The notes: generated by a model not told the origin, from the letters alone. Shown: positions 18,159-26,883, numbered from the stretch's first letter. The stretch is 64,000 bases of DNA from Lepagella muris (GCF_004793975.1 NZ_SRYB01000004.1:62001-126000), one strand, 5' to 3'. Made by a program: numbers and translations.

Positions 18159-18809
18159 TTACTCTATCCGCTGCTCTTGGGGTTTCGGTCGGGTCGTTCC
18201 CATTTCCCGTATCAATCGAATAGAGGATGTAAAACCCGCGGTGTTCATCATCTGGTTAATAACCTCGGCCAGCTTTTGCAATCGTGCCACGGTGAGGTGT
18301 TCAATGAAAAATTCCGCAAGCTCCTTAACGGATTTGTCGTTGGGGTCGGTGACGCATGGATTATTGAGGACTGCAACGGCGGCTATCACGGCCATCTGGT
18401 CTATATACTTGAAAAGGCGTTTGCTCTCTTGGAGCGGTTGATTTTGAATAGCCTCCTCATCGTATTCTATGGCAATGTAGAGTTTGCGCAAACAATCAAT
18501 CGTACCCAGATAGAGCGGCTTGATATAAAAGTGGCGCATATAAACCTCTTTTGTTCTGCCTAAATCCACGTCCGGCACCTCGGTAATCTTTACGTCCCAG
18601 TCTTTGGGTATGCGCTTATCACGCCACACTTTGTTTCGCTTGCGGAATATGCGCTTTTTGAGATTAAACCACTTGGAGGGCTTAACCGGGTTAATTTTCA
18701 AAGGCACGGAGAATTTAGCACCCATTGACAATAGGGCGTTTATCGCCTTATCCTCAATCTCTAAGCGTTGTTCCCGCGTTAGTTCCTGTTCTGTTTCTTG
18801 TTCGGCCAT
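18159..18809 (-). CDS. Tail assembly chaperone-like protein
   Basis: 216 residues from the ATG at 18809 (MAEQETEQELT); a TTG at 18827 is possible. The N-terminus is acidic, then a basic linker (FNLKKRIFRKRNKVWRDKR), then a helical domain. Gene order (tail tube, this gene, small gene, tape measure) is that of siphovirus tail assembly chaperones that coat the tape measure before tube polymerisation. Family assignment rests on position. Confidence 0.6.
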   Translation of the reverse strand: MAEQETEQELTREQRLEIEDKAINALLSMGAKFSVPLKINPVKPSKWFNLKKRIFRKRNKVWRDKRIPKDWDVKITEVPDVDLGRTKEVYMRHFYIKPLYLGTIDCLRKLYIAIEYDEEAIQNQPLQESKRLFKYIDQMAVIAAVAVLNNPCVTDPNDKSVKELAEFFIEHLTVARLQKLAEVINQMMNTAGFTSSIRLIREMGTTRPKPQEQRIE

Positions 18810-18882
18810 ATCGTTAAGATTAAGCAAGCCCCCTAACCGAATAGGGATAGGGGGCTTGGCTGGTTGTGGTTTCAGCCCGTAG

Positions 18883-19398
18883 TTAGGCGGTCTTGGTGGG
18901 GTCGGTCATACCCTCGTCAGCGCAAAGCTGGTCTTGGAATTGGATTTTGAGCGGCACCAGTGCGATACCCTTTGCTGAGTAGGTGATTTCAAACTTGGGG
19001 ATAATCGAAACATTGGGGCAGCCGATAAACAAGCCCTCTTCCGGCATGAGCCAGATAGCCCATTCCTTGTAGGCAGGTTTGCGGGGACGTAGCCACTTGC
19101 GCTTGCCTTTGGTCCCGGTGATTGTACCACCAAAGTAGCGTTGCAGCAACTCCATATCCGGGTCCATGAGCGTAGCACTCACAGCGGTTACAAACTCGCC
19201 GCAGAGGTTGATTTTCTTGCTTGACGTTTCCGATTCGTGAGTTGTTACCTCAACGTCATCATCGAGAAGCTGGCAGGTGTCTTTGTAAACATCGCCCAAA
19301 TCAAGCCATGCGGGGCCGTTTGCGGGCATTTGGCCGGGGGTAGTTCCGGCAGGGGTTACATAGACTTTCTTTAACCCCATTGTGCATAAAATAGGCAT
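18883..19398 (-). CDS. Major tail tube protein
   Basis: 171 residues of mostly beta character starting MPILCTMGLKKVYVTPAG. The middle matches the tail tube pattern of alternating strands with an acidic N-terminal half, and it lies between tail terminator and chaperone-like genes. Assignment is by order and size, with some support from the stretch DDDVEVTTHESETSSKK, which fits a tube-protein loop. Confidence 0.65.
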   Translation of the reverse strand: MPILCTMGLKKVYVTPAGTTPGQMPANGPAWLDLGDVYKDTCQLLDDDVEVTTHESETSSKKINLCGEFVTAVSATLMDPDMELLQRYFGGTITGTKGKRKWLRPRKPAYKEWAIWLMPEEGLFIGCPNVSIIPKFEITYSAKGIALVPLKIQFQDQLCADEGMTDPTKTA

Positions 19399-19410
19399 GG
19401 TTGTTGAAAT

Positions 19411-19836
19411 TTATTGTTTAGTTCTTTTTTCTACTACTGTAAGCTCCAGAGCAAAGGAAACAAAATGCTCATCGTGTTCCGGTTCCTTGATAGGTGGATT
19501 GATAAGCCCCACGGTCCAGTTATACCCGGCACCGTGTTCATAGTGGTTTTGCAGTACCTCTATCGCCTTGCTCCTTATCTCTATGAGCCTTTTGAAATGA
19601 GTACGGAAAACGGTTTTACCATTAACCCTTTTAGGCAAGTCCGGCACATGGATATTCACATTGATTTGCCCGAAACGCACATCATCCTCACCAGCGATTG
19701 TGTGAGGCACAATGATTACGTCCTCTTTGGTGTAATCGTTCCTTTCGTAATCAATCACACCGCTAATCATGGTCTTTACCTCGCTCTCTTGGAGCATTTG
19801 GTAAACCCTAACTGCTATTTCCTCGGTCGTTATCAT
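19411..19836 (-). CDS. Tail terminator/completion protein
   Basis: 141 residues with an alpha/beta pattern (ITTEEIAVRVYQML start, strands at NVNIHVPDL and FALELTVV). It overlaps the gp10-like gene by ATGA and precedes the tube gene, the usual place of the tail terminator that caps the tube and joins it to the head. Function inferred from position and size. Confidence 0.6.
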   Translation of the reverse strand: MITTEEIAVRVYQMLQESEVKTMISGVIDYERNDYTKEDVIIVPHTIAGEDDVRFGQINVNIHVPDLPKRVNGKTVFRTHFKRLIEIRSKAIEVLQNHYEHGAGYNWTVGLINPPIKEPEHDEHFVSFALELTVVEKRTKQ

Positions 19837-20303
19837 ATTGTCGTTCCAAACATTTCATTTGCTTTGGCTTTCGCCTTATCCATTAGCTTTTGCATGGCTT
19901 GCGGAAAATCGGTCTTTGCTTTCAGTTCCGCGGGTAGTATCACGTTATAGCCCTTTGCCTCCACATAGGCGGCGTAGTTCATGCCGGCCACGATAACAAG
20001 AGATAATCGGTTGGGTAATGATTCAATCATTTTCATTGCGACTTGCAAAGCTGCGTCATTGCCGGCCCCGGATTGTTGCGGCCCGCCATAAAACACTATA
20101 TCCTTGCCTTTCGCCACCGCATAGCCTATTGAGTTCGTGAGGTTGCCCGTCCTATCGGTGTAGTTGTGCATGGCTTTGGCGTATTTCACCAATTCCTCAC
20201 CCAGATATTGCATTAAGAATATGGCTTCTTGCTCCAGCCTTTTCTCAAATGCCTGTACTTGGGCGGCAATAAGCCCATCACCGAATGTTGGCGTTATCCC
20301 CAT
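19833..20303 (-). CDS. HK97 gp10-like head-tail joining protein
   Basis: 156 residues with the gp10-like layout: helical N-terminus, a YTDRTGNLTNSIGYAV segment (residues ~45-60) and a central strand region ending in MNYAAYVEAKGYNVI. The pattern 'RTGNLxxSI ... YAxYVExGG' is typical of HK97 gp10/putative tail-component families. Overlaps neighbours on both sides. Confidence 0.75.
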   Translation of the reverse strand: MGITPTFGDGLIAAQVQAFEKRLEQEAIFLMQYLGEELVKYAKAMHNYTDRTGNLTNSIGYAVAKGKDIVFYGGPQQSGAGNDAALQVAMKMIESLPNRLSLVIVAGMNYAAYVEAKGYNVILPAELKAKTDFPQAMQKLMDKAKAKANEMFGTTI

Positions 20304-20623
20304 ATCTCAATGTACTTGCGGTTGAGAGTGTCAACACCCTTAACCGTGATTGTTTCTATCTCGCGTCCGTCAGCCCCCACAAGTTGCACGGTATCACCCT
20401 TTGCCAATTCTCCACGAAAGTATTTAGGAATAAACACATCGTAAGTGTAGGTGTAGGTTTGTCCGTCCGTGCCTATAATGGTTTTGGCAGGAATGGTAAC
20501 ATCAATCTGGCACTCGCAACCCTTGACAAAGGCACTATCCGCACCATCATCAAGAAAGCCGGTTGTGGGGTCAACTGTCGCATTGCCCGCCGGGCGATAA
20601 TTGAAAGAGCCGTTGAATTTCAT
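20294..20623 (-). CDS. Head closure-like protein
   Basis: 109 residues from the ATG at 20623 (a TTG at 20632 is also in frame). Beta-rich with repeated Gly-Asp turns (LAKGDTVQLVGADGREIET), fitting a head-tail stopper/closure protein. It sits between the connector-like and gp10-like genes. Assigned mainly by gene order. Confidence 0.55.
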   Translation of the reverse strand: MKFNGSFNYRPAGNATVDPTTGFLDDGADSAFVKGCECQIDVTIPAKTIIGTDGQTYTYTYDVFIPKYFRGELAKGDTVQLVGADGREIETITVKGVDTLNRKYIEIWG

Positions 20624-20625
20624 AA

Positions 20626-20955
20626 CTACCAATACATTGAGCCATCCGTAATTGAGGATATTTCCAATATCTCATCAGCATCTAAGCCGTTTTCAGCGCA
20701 CAAAGCCTTGATACGCTTTTTCAAGCCCTCAATGTTGAATGATTGTGAGGATTTGCCTTGACTGTCGCTACTCAACACCAACATCTTTTTGAGAATGTTG
20801 ATAGCGGCTTTCGCCACGGTCTTTTTGCAGTCCGTTGAGTAGGTCGTATCAATGCTTTCACAACCTGCGTCCATAAGAGCTTTCTTACATACCACTTGCG
20901 CGGCTGTGTAAGGTTCGATTTCGGCCATCAGTGCCTCAAGAATTGTAATATCCAT
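20626..20955 (-). CDS. Head-tail connector-like protein
   Basis: 109 residues, almost all helical, with short Asp/Glu-rich ends. Small all-helical proteins directly after the capsid block usually form the gp6/gp15-type adaptor ring under the portal. The assignment relies on position; no signature residues are available. Confidence 0.55.
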   Translation of the reverse strand: MDITILEALMAEIEPYTAAQVVCKKALMDAGCESIDTTYSTDCKKTVAKAAINILKKMLVLSSDSQGKSSQSFNIEGLKKRIKALCAENGLDADEILEISSITDGSMYW

Positions 20956-20958
20956 AGC

Positions 20959-21354
20959 TTACTCGTTATCCGTTTCGGGTTTGCCCCAGTCGTTGAGAGC
21001 CTCGGCGAGTGTCTGCGCCTGTTCATCGGTGAGTGTGGATAAGGCGTTGCTCACGGCCTTTTCTTTGGCGTTGTGTGCTACCTTAACACCAATCACGCCT
21101 AATGCGGCCTTGACTGTTTCTAAGGGGTAACGATACCCGCGAAAGTCCACGGTTACACTCGCCTCCTCATCTGTTGGAGTGGGGTTTGTCGTAATGGCAG
21201 CCGGTGGGGTGCTATCCAGCGCAACGATAACACAAAATCCACGCCCTACAAGTGCGTTGATACGGTCAACATCGTTGCTCTGGATAACATCACCGGGGCA
21301 AAGGGTCTTACCCTCTGCCTTGCCATTGAATTTTTTGATTACTCTTAAATCCAT
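20959..21354 (-). CDS. Hypothetical head-associated protein
   Basis: 131 residues. The first ~45 residues form a small beta domain (LCPGDVIQSNDVDRINALVGRGFCVIVAL), followed by a Pro/Thr linker and a helical C-terminal segment that resembles a HeH/SAP-like helix-extended-helix (ETVKAALGVIGVKVAHNAKEKAVSNALS region). Located directly after the major capsid gene. Precise role unknown. Confidence 0.6.
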   Translation of the reverse strand: MDLRVIKKFNGKAEGKTLCPGDVIQSNDVDRINALVGRGFCVIVALDSTPPAAITTNPTPTDEEASVTVDFRGYRYPLETVKAALGVIGVKVAHNAKEKAVSNALSTLTDEQAQTLAEALNDWGKPETDNE

Positions 21355-21368
21355 AGCAAAGCATTGGG

Positions 21369-22616
21369 TTAGACGGTTTCCAGTTCAGTTGTGGCGGCGA
21401 GGGTTTCGTATTCCTGCTTAGTGAGATACATAGGAGCGATTCCGTTCTCATCCAGCTCTACGGGCTTTTCCTCTATGCCGCGGACTTGGCAGCAAATAAT
21501 CTGCCCAATCTCGGTGATAAGGGGGATAAGACGGGCTGCGCCCTCGGTGTATTCACCGGCCACCTGCCCGGTGGAGGCACCGGTGCGCCACTTGGAAATG
21601 CGAATACCATTGCCGGCGTTGATGTAATCCACGTTATCCTCCTCTATGAGTTCGGAGTCCTCAATAGCGGGCTGGATTTCGCCGATTACGCCAGCGGGTT
21701 TGATAGCGATAAAGTTATCATTCCACGGATTGATAGCCTTGCTCTTGCCATCGGGGTTGATACCCATCTTACGCTGTACCACAGTGATAGGGGGTATCTG
21801 GTTTTCGGTGAGCAACGCGGAAAGTTCGGATTGTGTGACAACCTGCGCTTTCTTGTCGGACCCGTGGGCGAGGAGGCGTGTGGTTTCATCCATACGCAAC
21901 CATGTGTAGAGCTGCTGCGACATGAGGATTTCACCCGGCTCTACGCCACGTGAACGGAGATAGGAACAGAGCGCGGAAAGAAACAGAATAGGAATGAGTT
22001 TGCCGGCCTTTGTGTTTGCAGTGGTCCAGTTAACCGCGCTCACTATCTTGTTGAGTTCGGGCATTGCGTAGTCCACCTCATAGGCGCGACCGCCGGGGTT
22101 GTTGAGTTCGGGCTTGAATTGAGCGATACCCCAGTTGGAAAGAGCCATCAGCACGATAAAATCCATTACATCCTTACAACCGAGGTAAGCGTCCTGTATA
22201 TCGTGAGTGAGGGTCTTTTCGATACGTTTTACTTTGTCGGATTCCTTGAGGCGAGGGTTTTCGTAAACCTCCATGAGTTTACGATAGTCGCGGGCCTGCA
22301 TTACGAATGTGTGGCCGACACGGGGAATTTCCTTTGTCCAGAGGTCAAAGCCATCGGTACGGCGTAACGGTGTGGGGGATTCATCGCCCACAAGTGTAGC
22401 CATAAAGCGGATATTGTATCTACCCACGATAGCCTCAGCTGTCAGCGACATCTGAGGTTCATTGTAGGTAAACCAGCCATCGGTGTACATCTTTTGGAAA
22501 AGTGCAACCTCACGCTCCGAGGCTTTGTCAAAGGTCTTTCTCCATGTGGCAAGCAAGTCCAGCGGTGTGCCGTTCTTGTGCAAGCCCTTGAATGTAGAGA
22601 AAATTGACTTAGGCAT
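21369..22616 (-). CDS. Major capsid protein
   Basis: 415 residues starting MPKSIFSTFKGLHKNGTPLD. The size, position after scaffold- and decoration-like genes, and the N-terminal helical arm followed by an alpha/beta core are as expected for an HK97-fold capsid protein of Bacteroidota phages. The family is called by synteny and length. There is no separate prohead protease gene recognised. Confidence 0.75.
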   Translation of the reverse strand: MPKSIFSTFKGLHKNGTPLDLLATWRKTFDKASEREVALFQKMYTDGWFTYNEPQMSLTAEAIVGRYNIRFMATLVGDESPTPLRRTDGFDLWTKEIPRVGHTFVMQARDYRKLMEVYENPRLKESDKVKRIEKTLTHDIQDAYLGCKDVMDFIVLMALSNWGIAQFKPELNNPGGRAYEVDYAMPELNKIVSAVNWTTANTKAGKLIPILFLSALCSYLRSRGVEPGEILMSQQLYTWLRMDETTRLLAHGSDKKAQVVTQSELSALLTENQIPPITVVQRKMGINPDGKSKAINPWNDNFIAIKPAGVIGEIQPAIEDSELIEEDNVDYINAGNGIRISKWRTGASTGQVAGEYTEGAARLIPLITEIGQIICCQVRGIEEKPVELDENGIAPMYLTKQEYETLAATTELETV

Positions 22617-22643
22617 GATTTATTAAAATTAGATGTTGAAAAC

Positions 22644-23285
22644 TTAGAGTGATTTTGTCAGTTTGACGTGGGGGTTGGCTTTGAGATAGCAACCGGTTTC
22701 ATCTTTCTGACTTGCGGGGATAGGAGCAACGCGCCTCTCATAGAGAGCGTATTGCATAGTATCAGCGGTGACATCCATAGCGGTTTCAAACTCGCTAACG
22801 GTGGTGTCCTTGATTGTGAGAGAATTTGCCTTGCCACGCTCTGCGGCGTTCTTGGCTGCGTCCTCTACAACCTCAACAAGCACGTCACCAACAGCGAGGC
22901 CGGCAATGGCTTTGTCAAGCGTGATACGATAAGTGCTGCCCTTTTCCTCTACCTTTGTGATAGTGGGGGCTGCTGCGAATGTGCCGGTGATAGCGTCCGC
23001 TTTAAGTACCTTATCGCCGACAGCGTAGAAAGGCGCATAAAACTCATCTACATAGAGAGTGAGTATTTTTGCATCCTCCGCGTCAACGTCCGATACCTTT
23101 GCAGTCTTAATCACCTGCACCTTGCGGGCTACCTCATCGCGGATTGCGGGGGTGCCGGCCGGGATAACATCACCCACGGCAAAGTTCTGTTTCTCTTTGT
23201 CGAGGTTGAAGCCACCCATTACGATTGAGGGGCTACCCGTGAAAATCGGGCGCGTACCTGTAAACGAGGCGGTCTTGCGTTTCAT
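22644..23285 (-). CDS. Capsid decoration or minor head protein
   Basis: 213 residues, beta-rich with several Gly-Asp turns (FAVGDVIPAGTPAIRDE; FYAVGDKVLKADAITG) typical of small barrel-type capsid-decorating proteins. It precedes the major capsid gene by 27 bases. Function by position and composition. Confidence 0.55.
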   Translation of the reverse strand: MKRKTASFTGTRPIFTGSPSIVMGGFNLDKEKQNFAVGDVIPAGTPAIRDEVARKVQVIKTAKVSDVDAEDAKILTLYVDEFYAPFYAVGDKVLKADAITGTFAAAPTITKVEEKGSTYRITLDKAIAGLAVGDVLVEVVEDAAKNAAERGKANSLTIKDTTVSEFETAMDVTADTMQYALYERRVAPIPASQKDETGCYLKANPHVKLTKSL

Positions 23286-23297
23286 CGTTGTTGAAAT

Positions 23298-23939
23298 TTA
23301 TTTGGCGGTTATTGATTCCAGCAAAGCATCAGCGGCCTCATCAACCTGCTTGTCGCTTGCTGCTTTTGCACCCGTATCGGCCCCGGAGATAAGCCCATTG
23401 GTGATACAGTCCTGTTTGAGAGTTGCCACGGCCGTTTCAATATCCTCATCATCGGCAATGGTCTTGCCGAGGCGTTCACGGAGAAACACGGGGATTTTGT
23501 GCTTTTCAAAGGCGGCGTTGATTTCAGCGGTACGCGCCCCACGGGTGCGCTCTGCTTCCATTTCATCCAGCCTTTTGCGTAGCGTGGCTATCTCATCATC
23601 GGAGTTATCCGAGCCTTTGCCCTTACCCTTGCCGCCTTTTCCTTTCTTGGTGTTGGTGTCATCGTCCGTGTCGTTGTCATCGTCATCGTCCGTGTCATCA
23701 TCTTTGACGGTTTTGGTCTTGGCGTTGCCCTTTGCTTTCTGCGCCCAGCGTGTAGCCTCACCCTGACTTTCGGTTGCTACATCAGCGATAAGGGTTGCAG
23801 TCGTTTCAATCAGTTCCTCATCGGTAGAATCATCCTCAACGCTGCCACCGAGCTTTTCGGTTATCGCGGTAAGGTACTTCTCCGAGAGGCGCGTGTCTTT
23901 GGTTTTCTCCTTGACTTTCGCTAAAAGTGCCTTGTTCAT
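23298..23939 (-). CDS. Scaffolding-like protein with acidic low-complexity linker
   Basis: 213 residues. Helical N-terminus, then an Asp/Thr-rich run (about residues 78-95) and a Lys/Gly-rich run (about 97-110), then a coiled coil and an all-helical C-terminus. Strongly helical, charged, low-complexity proteins just before the capsid gene are typically scaffolds. First gene of the leftward head operon after the control region at 23940-24200. Confidence 0.65.
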   Translation of the reverse strand: MNKALLAKVKEKTKDTRLSEKYLTAITEKLGGSVEDDSTDEELIETTATLIADVATESQGEATRWAQKAKGNAKTKTVKDDDTDDDDDNDTDDDTNTKKGKGGKGKGKGSDNSDDEIATLRKRLDEMEAERTRGARTAEINAAFEKHKIPVFLRERLGKTIADDEDIETAVATLKQDCITNGLISGADTGAKAASDKQVDEAADALLESITAK

Positions 23940-23988
23940 ACCTGTAATTAGTGTTGTTGCCCGTTAGGGCAGAGTTACTTAATAAGTG

Positions 23989-24028
23989 CAAAGATAGCCA
24001 ATTTTTGCGATATGTGTTCACAAAACAC
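23989..24028 (-). promoter_or_regulatory. Promoter region of the capsid operon with 15-bp operator
   Basis: Minus-strand -7 element TATCTTTG at 23989-23996, about 50 bases upstream of the scaffold ATG. The dyad GTGTTC-ACA-AAACAC lies at 24014-24028 and overlaps the expected -33 position, where there is no clear TTTG. The gap to the -7 box (17 bases) is longer than at 5300 and 39273 (9 bases). Confidence 0.5.
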
Positions 24029-24036
24029 ACAAAAAT

Positions 24037-24112
24037 TTTACTTGGTAAATTCCTTATTTATCAGTGCATTAGATTTACTTGGTAAATTTTATCCTAAATT
24101 TTTTTACCTAAA
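24037..24112. promoter_or_regulatory. Cluster of TTTAC-TTG-GTAAA dyads between divergent operons
   Basis: Two identical 13-bp imperfect dyads TTTACTTGGTAAA at 24037-24049 and 24074-24086, plus TTTACCTAAA at 24103-24112. Related sequences occur in the lysogeny control region (53243-53258, 53253-53262 and 53287-53296). They are candidate operators of the prophage repressor, placed to control both the capsid operon and the rightward island. Confidence 0.5.
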
Positions 24113-24115
24113 TTA

Positions 24116-24166
24116 TTTGGTATATTCAATAAAACACATTAACTTTGCAACGTGTTCAAGAAACAC
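24116..24166 (+). promoter_or_regulatory. Promoter of the rightward accessory island with downstream operator
   Basis: A full match to the Bacteroidota promoter: TTTG at 24116-24119, 20-base spacer, TAACTTTG at 24140-24147. The dyad GTGTTC-AAG-AAACAC at 24152-24166 begins four bases after the -7 box, over the likely transcription start, which suggests repression. Confidence 0.75.
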
Positions 24167-24200
24167 ACCCAATAGCAACACCAACAAAAACTACAAGAAA

Positions 24201-24509
24201 ATGGCTACAACAATTTATAACGTGGTAATCACAAACGAAAATGGCGGCAACTGGCCCGAACTTATAGACAACGTAATCTATACCAATCTGGACGAGGCAA
24301 AAAAACACCTCAAATCTTGGGAGCGCAAGGGCGTCCGAGATGGCGAGGAATATGAGGATTGTTTTAGACCCACATTCCAATATCACCACAAGTACACTAA
24401 CGACAAAGGACAGCGTGTATTGGAAATCACGCAAGAGCATATAGTGAAAGTCAAAGGTGGTCAAACAATCCACTCTACCAAAATCACACTTACAGAAATA
24501 ATCCTCTAA
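24201..24509 (+). CDS. Hypothetical accessory protein
   Basis: 102 residues from the ATG at 24201, 35 bases after the operator; the open frame extends further upstream but through the promoter. Acidic-aromatic composition, no membrane segment. First gene of the rightward island. No family recognised; small size and position are reminiscent of phage counter-defence or moron proteins. Confidence 0.6.
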   Translation: MATTIYNVVITNENGGNWPELIDNVIYTNLDEAKKHLKSWERKGVRDGEEYEDCFRPTFQYHHKYTNDKGQRVLEITQEHIVKVKGGQTIHSTKITLTEIIL

Positions 24510-24520
24510 GACTACAAGAA

Positions 24521-24850
24521 ATGGCAACAATAGCAACCAACCTCACCCTCTCTAAGCTCATCGCAAAAATGCGCGAAATAGCAAAGGAAACAGCCGAATC
24601 AACCTACGCACTTTCGGACGCGCTCTATGATGTTCAGCTCATTGCGGAAAATCACGAACAAACACGCAAAGAGGCTAAATGGTATATCCCCTCTTTCTAC
24701 TGGTGTGTTCGCAATAATGGCACTCACATACTCAACACAATGGTTGAAGCTGCTAAATGGAGCGCACAACAAGAGGCCGAAAAAGAAAACCCTCGCGTTT
24801 ATCGTATATCGTTTGAGGATGGCAAATATTCAATCACATTCGTAGGATAA
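24521..24850 (+). CDS. Hypothetical accessory protein
   Basis: 109 residues, helical first half then strands (RVYRISFEDGKYSITFVG at the end). The bases before its ATG (ACTACAAGAAATGGC) almost repeat those before the gene at 24201, suggesting related leaders. No family recognised. Confidence 0.6.
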   Translation: MATIATNLTLSKLIAKMREIAKETAESTYALSDALYDVQLIAENHEQTRKEAKWYIPSFYWCVRNNGTHILNTMVEAAKWSAQQEAEKENPRVYRISFEDGKYSITFVG

Positions 24851-24904
24851 TCAACAAGGCAGGGAGCAATCCCCGCCACAAAACAACGCAACACCGATAC
24901 AAGT

Positions 24905-25258
24905 ATGAAAACAACATCATTCTCTTTCTCAATCCCTCGTTGGACTATGGCCGAGGATTTAGGCTACAAGCCTATCACAATATTCTGGATGGATTTTTCC
25001 ATTGCTGACAAATTCGGCCCCACCGCTGTCAAAGACACATTCAGACGTGCCTTTGCTGAATGGAAAGGCAACTACAAGTATCTCACGGAGCTTGTAATGG
25101 TACTCAACCACAAAATAGCCTACCACTACAATCCGGCAAAAGGCGCACCCAACGTGTTAGCCAATCTCTACAATGAATTGTGGGAAGAGGCCGACAACTA
25201 CGCCAACACTCATCTTGAGGGTGAGGAATATGCTTACTTTTACTCAATCACCGACTAA
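24905..25258 (+). CDS. Hypothetical accessory protein
   Basis: 117 residues, rich in aromatic residues (FSFSIPRW, FWMDFSIAD, EGEEYAYFYSI). Single-domain, no signal peptide. It resembles small soluble proteins of phage and conjugative element early regions in composition only; the function is not recognised. Confidence 0.6.
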   Translation: MKTTSFSFSIPRWTMAEDLGYKPITIFWMDFSIADKFGPTAVKDTFRRAFAEWKGNYKYLTELVMVLNHKIAYHYNPAKGAPNVLANLYNELWEEADNYANTHLEGEEYAYFYSITD

Positions 25259-25270
25259 ACACCTACGATA

Positions 25271-25474
25271 ATGGGAATACTCAAAGATGCAATCCGTGAG
25301 GTGCTGACACAATCAGCCAAAGAGCAAGGCCGCGATATTCGCTTTATTGATAGCCCTACAAGAGTTATCGAAACAAGCGAACAAGCCAAATACAATGACA
25401 TACGCCGCGTTGAACGTGGATATGTGCAAGGCGTTCACAAAGCGAGGAAGGAGGCTAACAATGGCAACCAGTAA
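25271..25474 (+). CDS. Hypothetical small protein
   Basis: 67 residues, charged and mostly helical, ending in a basic tail (RKEANNGNQ). It overlaps the next gene's ATG by 14 bases. No family recognised. Confidence 0.5.
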   Translation: MGILKDAIREVLTQSAKEQGRDIRFIDSPTRVIETSEQAKYNDIRRVERGYVQGVHKARKEANNGNQ

Positions 25475-25607
25475 ATCCCTATGCGCCCAATGCACCTATG
25501 GCGCACGTTACGGCTCATCATACTTTTGTAGCTATCGCTGCCGACCATTCAACAACAACAAATCAAAATGCGCTGACTATTGCGCAAAGACGGGAAAGAA
25601 ACCCTAA
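25461..25607 (+). CDS. Cysteine-rich small protein
   Basis: 48 residues from the ATG at 25461. Six cysteines in spaced pairs (LCAQC, FCSYRC, CADYC) suggest a small zinc-binding fold. It overlaps the end of the preceding gene. One of several Cys-rich mini-proteins in the island (see 26191, 26880 and 27085). Confidence 0.5.
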   Translation: MATSKSLCAQCTYGARYGSSYFCSYRCRPFNNNKSKCADYCAKTGKKP

Positions 25608-25611
25608 CGAT

Positions 25612-26187
25612 ATGAGAAAAGTAGAATTAGACTTGTGCCCCAATATTTCCGGGGCGTGGGAATTAAAAAAATTCACCGTCACGCAACAAGGGGCAAGACT
25701 GCATAATTTCCGTGAAATACTCAATGGTAGCAACAGAGTTATAAATGCTGGTGAGTATTGGGGCTTATTTCGTAATGGCAAAATCATAATGAGCAACACG
25801 CCGGCTGAAATTAACGACCATTGGCGTTTTATCCAAAAGGCACAAGGTAAAGTGCTTATAGGGGGCTTGGGGTTAGGTATGGTGTTAAAATGCCTACTTG
25901 AAAAGCCGACCATTACAAAGGTTACAATCATTGAGCTTTCGCCTGATGTGATAAAATTGGTAGCCTCGGCATATACCGATGACCCTCGCGTTAACATTAT
26001 CAATGCAAGCGTTTTCGATTATGTGCCACAAGAGCGATATGATTGCGCTTGGTTTGATATTTGGGATGACATAAGCGGTGATGAATACCCAGAAATGAAA
26101 CGGTTGCATCGCAAGTATGGCCGATATGTTGGCTGGTCTGACTCTTGGCTACGCAACCAATCTCGAAAGCTACATTATGAGAATTAA
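25612..26187 (+). CDS. Class I SAM-dependent methyltransferase-like protein
   Basis: 191 residues from the ATG at 25612. The Rossmann signature is clear: VLIGGLGLGMV (motif I, about residue 81), IIELSPDVI (motif II acidic residue, about 105), NINASVFDYV (motif III) and YDCAWFDIWDDI (motif IV). The arrangement resembles spermidine-synthase-type methyltransferase folds. The substrate is unknown. No DPPY or PCQ motif is present, so DNA methylation is not supported. Confidence 0.7.
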   Translation: MRKVELDLCPNISGAWELKKFTVTQQGARLHNFREILNGSNRVINAGEYWGLFRNGKIIMSNTPAEINDHWRFIQKAQGKVLIGGLGLGMVLKCLLEKPTITKVTIIELSPDVIKLVASAYTDDPRVNIINASVFDYVPQERYDCAWFDIWDDISGDEYPEMKRLHRKYGRYVGWSDSWLRNQSRKLHYEN

Positions 26188-26190
26188 GCA

Positions 26191-26451
26191 ATGATAAACA
26201 AGAAATCTATAAAACGCCAGCCTATCCGATGTGTGCATTATTGCGATGGCTTATGCTTCCAACGGACAGCCCCCAAATTCTATGCTTGTGATAAACATTT
26301 AATAGAAACGTGTAGGCATTATCAAGAGCGTTTACCCCATTGTTCCCAATGCTATTATTACGATAATATAGGCTATACTATGTATTGCCACAAAATACAA
26401 AAGCGGATAACGGCCCGCAAGCGTCCGTGTAAACATTACAACGAAAGATGA
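26191..26451 (+). CDS. Cysteine-rich small protein
   Basis: 86 residues with nine cysteines and several His, arranged as CVHYCDGLC, ACDKH, CRHYQ, CSQCYYY, YCHK and PCKHY. It probably binds zinc. It overlaps the next gene by ATGA. Function unknown; a structural zinc-knuckle or regulator is possible. Confidence 0.6.
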   Translation: MINKKSIKRQPIRCVHYCDGLCFQRTAPKFYACDKHLIETCRHYQERLPHCSQCYYYDNIGYTMYCHKIQKRITARKRPCKHYNER

Positions 26452-26693
26452 AAAAGCAACTCATTTCAGCCGTGGGCGTTATCTACGTTCACAATCTCCA
26501 AACGGGAAACGTAGAGCCGATGGTTCTCGGTGAAATATTCTATATGCGCAAAACACTCATTCTAAGACGTAGTGTGCGCAAGGTAGTATACTCATGCGCG
26601 GTGCCTCTTGACGGGGACACTCTGGAATACACCAAACAGGAAATGCGCGAATTGCTTAACGACACAGTGAGGCGAGCTTATGAAAGAGAATGA
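26448..26693 (+). CDS. Hypothetical small protein
   Basis: 81 residues, beta strands then a helical C-terminus (YTKQEMRELLNDTVRRAYERE). ATGA overlap before, 14-base overlap after. No family recognised. Confidence 0.55.
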   Translation: MKKQLISAVGVIYVHNLQTGNVEPMVLGEIFYMRKTLILRRSVRKVVYSCAVPLDGDTLEYTKQEMRELLNDTVRRAYERE

Positions 26694-26883
26694 AATAATT
26701 GCTATGGTGGATGGGTTTGCGAAAACTCACCCGGACACCGTAGCCAAACTAAGGAAAATTGCCAAAGAGATAATTGGCATTGGCCGTAGCGATATGACTA
26801 CACAAGAGTATGAGACCGCACAAATCGCGTTCTGCTTAGGCGGTGTGTGGGCTTTAACAACAATCAACCGACAACAACCATGA
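26680..26883 (+). CDS. Hypothetical small helical protein
   Basis: 67 residues, predominantly helical with a hydrophobic patch (FCLGGVWALTT) too short to be a clear membrane span. Linked to the next gene by an ATGA overlap. No family recognised. Confidence 0.5.
   Translation: MKENEIIAMVDGFAKTHPDTVAKLRKIAKEIIGIGRSDMTTQEYETAQIAFCLGGVWALTTINRQQP

Noticed and set aside
23059..23766. 235-residue open frame opposite the scaffold gene
   Set aside because: It is the antisense shadow of an Asp/Thr/Lys-rich gene and encodes long Ser/Val runs. The minus-strand scaffold reading is well placed and better.
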